Assembly: GCF_000182925.2 (NCBI RefSeq)
Contig: NC_026507.1
Coordinates: 310,001-374,000 of the forward strand
Source of the DNA: Neurospora crassa OR74A
Taxonomy: Eukaryota; Ascomycota; Sordariomycetes; Sordariales; Sordariaceae
Length of the DNA: 64,000 nucleotides
Reading direction: 5' to 3'
Shown piece by piece: positions 57,665 through 64,000 of the stretch; the first letter of the stretch is position 1, and each line of letters opens with the position of its first letter. Position numbers and translations under genes: made by a program. The notes under the pieces are model-generated. The model saw only the letters and a list, made by a program, of their open reading frames with translations, did no database searches and was not told where the DNA came from.

Positions 57665-59608
57665 TTACTCCCCCTTCTCCAGCTCAGGCAAATAGACCTC
57701 TTCAATCCTTCTTCTCAACACCCTTTCCGCCCCAGAAGCCTCCACCCTCCCCTCCGGCCCCCCTCTCATCATCTTTCCCACCAAAAACATCAGCTTTCCC
57801 TGGGGATACGCCTTCATCTTCCCTTGCTTCCACCTCAAGAACTCGCCCAATATCTTCTCCTCTCCTTGGATAACCTCATCCGCCAGTTTTGCGTATTCCT
57901 CCTCTGGCAGCTCCTTGAACCAGAGGCCGTGGGTATCAATGTAGCTGGTTGTTCCGCCTTCGGGGATCTCGCCGCGGTAGACAGCCCAGAGGAGGTCCTT
58001 GGCGACTTTGGCGGTGATGGTGCGGGAGTAGAGGTGGTGAAGGATGGCGGCTAGGGAGGAGGAGGGAACGAGGGGTGATTCGCCAAGGGGCGTCATGGCT
58101 AGGCCTTCGAGGACATCTGGATCTGAACAGGAGGAAGAGGAAGCGGAGTCGGTGAGCTTGCCGAGTTCGTGGAGACACCAGTTCGCAGCCAGGGTTGCGT
58201 GTTCCGCGCCTTCTGGAACGGCTTGCCCATCGGCGACGAGGCGTTCCTCAAGGGAATCAAGCACATTGTAGAAGTACTGAATCCTGGCTCCACCATCAAG
58301 CAACATCAACGACAAGGCATCCTTGGCGCTGAGGTTATACCTCTCCATCAACTGATCCGCCTCCTGATCCGGCAACACCCCCATCGTCTCCCTCAACCTT
58401 GCCACCAGATCCTCCCCGATCACCACCGGCCCTAGGTCCGGATCAGGCATATATCGATAATCCACCTCGCCTTCCTTCCCTCTGAGCCTTCTCGTCTCTG
58501 TGCTTCCCAAGCTCCACCCTCTCGTCTCCCCCTTCACTTCCCCGCCTTCCTCCAGTAGCTCAATCTGCCTATCCCTCTCAGCAATAATCGCGTCCTCAAC
58601 CGCCTTGAAGCTACTCAAATTCTTGATCTCCGTCCTCGTGCCCAACTTCCCACTGGGATCATCCGTCCTCCTGACCGAAACATTCACATCGGCCCTTAGT
58701 CCGCCCTCCTCCAGCCCGCTCACGCACGCATCCACACTCGCCAAAACCATCTGCACCTTTCTCACCAACGCCGCCGCCGTAGCGGGGTGGTGGATTTCGG
58801 GAAGCGTGATGATCTCAATCAAGGGAACCCCGACGCGATTAAAATCCAACCACTGAACATCCCCGGGTTGTGCCGTAGTCTTGGCCGTGTCCTGCTCCAT
58901 CTGCACCTGTTTGATCCCGACTTTTATCTCTTCCCCATCCTCCGCCGCGATCCCGTCCCTGGCGTAGAGCGTGATGAAGCCATCTTTGGCAAACGGCTCG
59001 TAAAACTGCGTGATCTGGTACCCGCTCGGCTGGTCCCAGTGGAAATAATGTTTCCTGTCGAACCGACTGACGGGCTGGATGGAGCAGTTGAGAGCCAAAG
59101 CGGCGCGGACGGCGGGGATCAGTGTGGCGGGCTGGAAAAGCGGTTGGGAGCCGGGGAGGGCGAGGTCGAAGGGGGCGACATGGGTGTTGGGCGGGTCGTT
59201 GAAGGACGTGGTTGCGGGAGAAAAAAGCTTGTGGGCGGTGTTGAGCTGGGCGTGGATCTCGATGCCGACGGTGAGTTCCCAGCCGGGGACTGTTTGGTTG
59301 TCGCTGCTCTTTTTCTTTTTGTGGCCCGACTTTTTGAGGGCTTTGGCTTGTTCTTTGAGTTGTTTGCGGAAGGGGGCGGCGGCGGCGGGAGAAGAGGTTG
59401 TGGCTGAGGGGTTCGCGAAGGAGGTTTCAGTCGTTAGGTAGCGGGCGTGTTGACGAGGCTGAAGCTGTCGCGAGGGGAGAGGAGCACCGCCGAGAGCTAC
59501 GCGCGTATTCTTGCCGGGAAGTGCGGCGCGGGCACGAAGACAACCGGGAGAGGCAATGTGACCAGTCAGTAGATATCTACTGAGTTCGACAGTGGGGATT
59601 CGAGGCAT
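57665..59608 (-). CDS. Mitochondrial glutamyl-tRNA(Gln) amidotransferase subunit B
   Basis: Single exon, 647 aa. ATG 59608 is the first in-frame ATG and starts an Arg-rich, acid-poor presequence (MPRIPTVELSRYLLTGHIA) typical of mitochondrial import. The GatB core starts at WELTVGIEIHAQLNT (about residue 110), with KHYFHWDQPSGYQITQ, the signature LDFNRVGVPLIEI and EVDYRYMPDPDLGPV. The C-terminal GatB/YqeY-type helical domain reaches ILGEFLRWKQGKMKAYPQGKLMFLVGKMM. It is part of the GatFAB/GatCAB-type complex that converts Glu-tRNA(Gln) to Gln-tRNA(Gln) in mitochondria (yeast Pet112 homologue). A Lys-rich insert (KKSGHKKKKSSDN) follows the presequence. It is housekeeping and functionally unrelated to its secreted-enzyme neighbours. 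Confidence 0.95.
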   Translation of the reverse strand: MPRIPTVELSRYLLTGHIASPGCLRARAALPGKNTRVALGGAPLPSRQLQPRQHARYLTTETSFANPSATTSSPAAAAPFRKQLKEQAKALKKSGHKKKKSSDNQTVPGWELTVGIEIHAQLNTAHKLFSPATTSFNDPPNTHVAPFDLALPGSQPLFQPATLIPAVRAALALNCSIQPVSRFDRKHYFHWDQPSGYQITQFYEPFAKDGFITLYARDGIAAEDGEEIKVGIKQVQMEQDTAKTTAQPGDVQWLDFNRVGVPLIEIITLPEIHHPATAAALVRKVQMVLASVDACVSGLEEGGLRADVNVSVRRTDDPSGKLGTRTEIKNLSSFKAVEDAIIAERDRQIELLEEGGEVKGETRGWSLGSTETRRLRGKEGEVDYRYMPDPDLGPVVIGEDLVARLRETMGVLPDQEADQLMERYNLSAKDALSLMLLDGGARIQYFYNVLDSLEERLVADGQAVPEGAEHATLAANWCLHELGKLTDSASSSSCSDPDVLEGLAMTPLGESPLVPSSSLAAILHHLYSRTITAKVAKDLLWAVYRGEIPEGGTTSYIDTHGLWFKELPEEEYAKLADEVIQGEEKILGEFLRWKQGKMKAYPQGKLMFLVGKMMRGGPEGRVEASGAERVLRRRIEEVYLPELEKGE

Positions 59609-60145
59609 TGTAGGTCGGATGGTGTCGGCGTCAAGCCTTCGTGTTGTGACCAAAGGCGGGATGGAGAAAAGGAAAAGAGGAATTGGGAAGGAATTGGGGA
59701 TTCGGGGAATTTGGCCCGACGTGGTGCTCCCCTCATGGTGGTCATAGCTCCCAACCCGTTATCGCTATACAGGGGATCTTATCACTTACACGGGACTTGT
59801 CTCCTCCAACCCTAACCCCGCCTGTTTTCTAGACGAAGGGAACAGAGGACATGATGATTAAACACGACCATTAATATGTCAATGTATTATGAAGTTGCCA
59901 AAGAAGAAACTTAAATGATTATTAGCTATGTATTGAATCCAAGCTGGTGCTAACAAGATGCCTTTAGAACAGGCTATCCTTCCTCACCGACTCCCCAAAG
60001 CCAAGGTACTTCTCCAGGACCCTGTACACTAATGTTCCTACACAACACTTCTCCTCAACCGTCACAACCAAAACATCTCCTTTTCCTGTCCATTACCAAA
60101 AATCATTCTTACCCTTTCCATACCCCTTTTTCATCTTATCCCGCC
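59609..60145. other. Intergenic spacer
   Basis: Promoter side of the GatB gene and 3' side of the feruloyl esterase gene. No gene seen. Confidence 0.6.
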
Positions 60146-62111
60146 CTAATCCACCTCAACCTCCCCCTCACCACCCTCCTCCGGCCACCTACACTCCCAC
60201 ACCTCCTCTCTATCCACATCCACATCCACATCCACATCCCCCCCATCCTCCATCTTTTGCACCACCTCCTCCTTCAAAACACTCTTCCCCGGCCACGCAC
60301 AAACCTTTCTCTGTCTCCTCACCCCACCACTAGCATTCATCCCCGCCCTCCAACTCGTTGCCACCAACTGCCTCACCTCCCTCCCCTCCTCCACCCACTT
60401 CCTCAGCGCCACCAACGCATCATGCTCCTCACTTCCCTCGAATCCGGGCACCGACCAGACCCCAGACCCCATGACACCAGCCTGGAACGCCCCGCCAATA
60501 TTCCACGGCGCATCCACCCCCGCCGGACTAGCCCAGCAGTGCTGCATCCCTGGGATCAAGAACATCTTGAAGAACTCTGTCGTTTCGTCGCCAAAGTACT
60601 GCATAGTCCGCTGGTAGTAAAGTTCCGACCCCTTAGTGGGTACTAACCCGTCTGCTAAGCCATGATACAAAATAATCTTGCCGCCGCGGGATCTATAGGC
60701 CGAAATGTCGTAGTGATCTGCTGTTGCTTGGCCCGGGTCGAGACGCTCAGCGAGGTCGACGACGGAATCGGAGTAAGAGGTGGTGTAGTCCCAGGCGGCG
60801 TTGTCGAAGAGAAAGTTACGCTGGTAGCCGATGCCAAAGGGGGAAGGGAGGCCGTTGGTGTTGCCGATGATGGCCCACCATTGGGCTTCGGAGCCGAGGG
60901 TCAGGCCCGGGTAGATGAGTTCGCCTGTGGTTTCGTGGTGGTGTGAGGAGTATACTTTGGCGAGGGTGGAGAGTTGGGGGTTGGTTAGGCAGGTTGGTGC
61001 TGGTTCGTTGGATGGGCAGAGAAGGAGGGAGGAGTTGAAGGTGCAGAGGTCGGGACGGCTGATGATGCCGTCTTGAAGACCGTCGGTTGGGTCGCATTGG
61101 CGGACGACTTCATCGGCGACGACTTGGAGCAAGGGCGTCGGGATGTAGGAGTCGATGGTGTTGGGGAGGTTGTACATGCCCAGCTGGGTGATGTAGTTGT
61201 TGAGGTGGGAAGTCCACCAGGCTGGGGCGCCGACAAGCACGCCGTCGAAGGAGTCAGGAAATTCTTGGATTTCGCGGAGACCCTGGCGGCCACCCGTAGA
61301 GCAGCCGCTATAGTACGAGTAAGTGATATCGCTGCCGTAGTAGGCGGCTGTAAGCTTCTTGCCGAGCGTAACGGTTCCATGAAGGGCACGCCATCCCCAG
61401 TCGGTCTTCTTTTCAGGCTGGTTGATAGCCCAAGATGTGTCGATTACAGACCCGTTGTGGCCAAGGTCAGATGAGACGGTTGCCATGCCGTAATGTGTGC
61501 CGGGGGCCCTGGATTGACAGAGACATCATTAGCAGCTGGTTCGGCCATCGAAGACACAAAGGTGGTCAAATTCCATAAACAAGAGCAATGCTCGTAGTCC
61601 GTTGACAGGAGGGGAAGAACCATGACAAAAGCAACATAAGGACATACATATCAAGCCAATTTATCCCCCCCGCAAATCCTCCATTTCCAACCGCAAGAAA
61701 CCTCCCGCTCCACTCCGTCGACATCGGCAAGAACAGCCCAAACCGATAGCTACTCGACGGCGAACTCGTCACGTTGACCGTCACCGCACATAATGCGGGA
61801 AGATCCGTTGGGTCAGTCGGATACGCAATATTCGCCTTTCCTTCACCATGGCTGCCGCCATCTGGAACAGCCGCGATATTCTCCAGGTTTGCTTCGGAGG
61901 GCAGGATGCTGGTGAAGAAGGCCTGGTTGCAATTATCAGGTGGCGTTGTTGGTATTGGTTCTGCCGGTGATGTTGCAGCTGCCGAGCTGGAGGCTGGTGG
62001 TGGGATATCACGTTCCCACCATCCTAATGTGCCGGGTACGGCATGACTTTGGATGACAATGGCGAGGAGGGCAGCGACGACTCCGGCAAGAGAGGCTGTG
62101 ATACGCGTCAT
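60146..62111 (-). CDS. Tannase/feruloyl esterase family protein, secreted
   Basis: Two exons: 62111-61648 and 61508-60146, with a 139-bp GTATGT...TCCAG intron; 608 aa. The junction restores GINWLDM-APGTHYGMATVSSD, a strong family segment. MTRITASLAGVVAALLAIVIQSHA is a signal peptide. The nucleophile motif is GCSTGGRQG, the acid Asp is in YHGLADGLVPTKGS, and the His is in GMQHCWASPAGVD. A calcium-site loop reads CDPTDGLQDGIISRPDLC. These are the hallmarks of fungal feruloyl esterase B / tannase enzymes, which release ferulic or gallic acid from plant wall or tannin esters. After the catalytic domain comes an unusual acidic tail with a VDVDVDVD run and E/G-rich end, encoded by tandem CCACAT units. 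Confidence 0.92.
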
Positions 62112-64000
62112 TATGCAAAGAAGTAGAGAGATGGATAACGGTCTGTCGTTGCGGAGACCATAAAAGAGAATCAGTAAGAGGATAATAAAGGAAAAACAGT
62201 TCGTTCTGTTCCATGTATGGAAGTTTTTGACAAGAGTCGACTGATGAAGTAGACCGAGTAGAGAACATGGGTAGTTGAGTAACCCTCAGGGTAGACGGAT
62301 CGAATGTGGTAGACCGAACGTGGTACAGTGTAACGTCTACAACTAAGGATATCGTGAAGACGGGTACTTGGTGTTCCCTTTATAAAGAATCCAGAACTGT
62401 ATGACTTACCAGCTGCAACGACACCCACCGAGGATATCCCAACTTTCGAAGTGCTATCACGAGGTTCGGTTGGTCGTGAATCGGCATCTTGGGGTTCGTC
62501 TGGAGAGGCGAACCTTTCTTCCATGGCTTGAAACGGTCGGTATCCAGCGTAATACCTTGGCGGCTTCTCCTAGCGTTTGTCATCAAGCTGAACGGTCGGG
62601 GTAGATGCTAGCCTGCCCAAGGTGCCCGACAGGATGGGAGTTCAGGAATCTGCAAGCTGACTTGCAGAGCAGCCATGCAGCGGAGGAGCAGCCCGAGGGC
62701 AAGCTGGAGAAGCAGACATGGCAGATATATGCATTAGGCTGGTCATGCGGGTGTGACACTGAATCGCAACTGCCAACTCGATCCATTGTAGTTCCAAGAC
62801 TACCTTCAATATGATGCTGGGCTTGATTGGAGAGGTTGGATGATGGGAGCTAGCTCGGTGACCTTGGGTTGAGTTGGAATGAAGCTTGATCTGTGTGCTT
62901 TCAAAGTCTGATACTACCTTACTCTTTTTCTGGAAATAGATGGTAACACAGCGTCAAGACTACAACTCTAAATCTTGGGTCGTGCGAGACACTGTCCCAG
63001 GTTTGACAAATTACGAGTGACGAGGGAGATGAAGAACACAAAGTTACAACTTCGAGCGGGGAATGATGGGACTGCGTACTGCTACCAAGCATGCAGTTAC
63101 CGTGTAGCCTCACACAAACTTGCAGTTTCAGGATAGGCACAGTCGTGCGGAATCTGTCAGGTCAAAGGTCTGTCAGTTGCGTTTGGCTGTAAGTAGCTGG
63201 CTGTAGAAGCAAATTGCAGAGCTATAACCCTGCGTTGTCGGACGGTCCTGTCCTGGAATACGAGTTGTTTGAGATTATGTGGTAGTCGGAGAAGTTTACC
63301 GGCAGGCAGGGATGAGGGGACGGCTCGGGTCCGATGTGAATTCGCTGCCGCTGTTATATCTTCTCTCTCTGTTGCCATACGTGCCCAATTATTGATCTGA
63401 TCCAGACTGGCGGTAACCCGAATGGTGCCCCTCCCTTCTCACCCTTTGGGTTTCTCATTCTTGCTTCAGGTTTTGTTACGGAGGCAACCTGGATCCTTTG
63501 GGGACCCCAACCTAGAACCCCACTCCGAAGAACCCCGTCCGATCTCAAGGAGGTTACTATCCGCTTCTTGAACCTATCAAACGTCATATTTGTAAGTACC
63601 AGGAGCAGAGCAGGTATCTCGCCGGGACTTCCATGTCCGAAAAGGATATTTCTCCTGTCTACAAGCTGTACGCTTGGGTAGAAGGGTGAAGAGAACTCCA
63701 CTTCCGCGCTTGAATTGCTCCGAGCAAATTAACTTTTGTATGCCGCTATGACGCTCTCCCCGAACTCGATTCACATGTGTGGGTGTATCTTAAGTGACTT
63801 TGTGATGATTGCGATTGTTAATCAAAAAAGAACAAAGAAGAGAAGAAGAACAAAAGAAGAAACAACCCGGGTACGACGCTGAAATGCATACCTTGTCCAT
63901 GGTGAATACGTCAGTCAGCCTCCATCTTACCCCAGATTCCCTTCTCAGAGTCGGAATAACCGGACTTCCTGTCCGTTACTTTCGCGAAGAAGCTGCCGAT
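62112..64000. other. Intergenic region to the right edge
   Basis: Promoter side of the feruloyl esterase gene. No frame on either strand has a domain, signal peptide or credible splice partners. A short A-rich, purine-biased run lies at 63820-63865. A gene starting beyond the right edge cannot be excluded. Confidence 0.5.

Overview
KIND OF ORGANISM. The window reads as a chromosome segment of a filamentous ascomycete, most likely Neurospora or a close Sordarialean relative. Genes carry short GT-AG introns with CTAAC/CTAAT branch sites. Intergenic DNA is littered with CCTA/TAGG microsatellites. A 24.3-kb AT-rich block shows the saturated C-to-T / G-to-A decay typical of repeat-induced point mutation (RIP). 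The gene families (Clr5-domain protein, PTH11-type rhodopsin-like receptor, Mae1/SLAC1-type transporter, laccase, GMC oxidoreductase, tannase/feruloyl esterase) are typical of saprotrophic Pezizomycotina. LEFT ARM (1-17.03 kb). A gene entering from the left edge encodes a cysteine-rich tail resembling fungal GH18 chitinases. It is convergent with an ankyrin-repeat gene, which is followed by a Clr5-domain gene and a four-helix membrane-protein gene, all three on the minus strand. Then come 6.4 kb without a supportable gene. A small gene with an extremely His-rich tail follows (14.5-14.9 kb), with a TATA-like box about 0.9 kb upstream, and then 2 kb of microsatellites and a 42-nt T run. REPEAT BLOCK (17.03-41.37 kb). 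This is a nest of LTR retrotransposons. The outermost is a copia-type element (A) with 246-bp LTRs, a half-initiator-tRNA primer site and a polypurine tract, inserted in a TAGG microsatellite. Inside it sits an LTR element (B) with a 339-bp 3' LTR and a partly lost 5' LTR, containing a chromodomain gypsy pol. Inside B is a second chromodomain gypsy element (C, minus strand) with two 329-bp LTRs and a clear TAACT target duplication. A solo LTR (D, 301 bp, TATAA duplication) lies in the leader of A. All coding sequence is RIP-destroyed, whereas parts of the LTRs keep GC-rich serial hairpins. Two 100-N assembly gaps lie in the block. RIGHT ARM (41.4-64 kb). A Mae1/TehA/SLAC1-family transporter gene, a tRNA-Ser(AGA) gene and a rhodopsin-like integral membrane protein gene are followed by four same-strand (minus) genes: a five-exon laccase-like multicopper oxidase, a secreted GMC oxidoreductase, mitochondrial GatB, and a secreted tannase/feruloyl esterase. 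HOW THEY WORK TOGETHER. The laccase, GMC oxidoreductase and feruloyl esterase fit extracellular attack on lignin, phenolics and plant cell-wall esters (inference from families and secretion signals). GatB is housekeeping mitochondrial translation and breaks any strict cluster. All coordinates of spliced genes were derived by hand from splice signals and frame continuity; no alignment was run.
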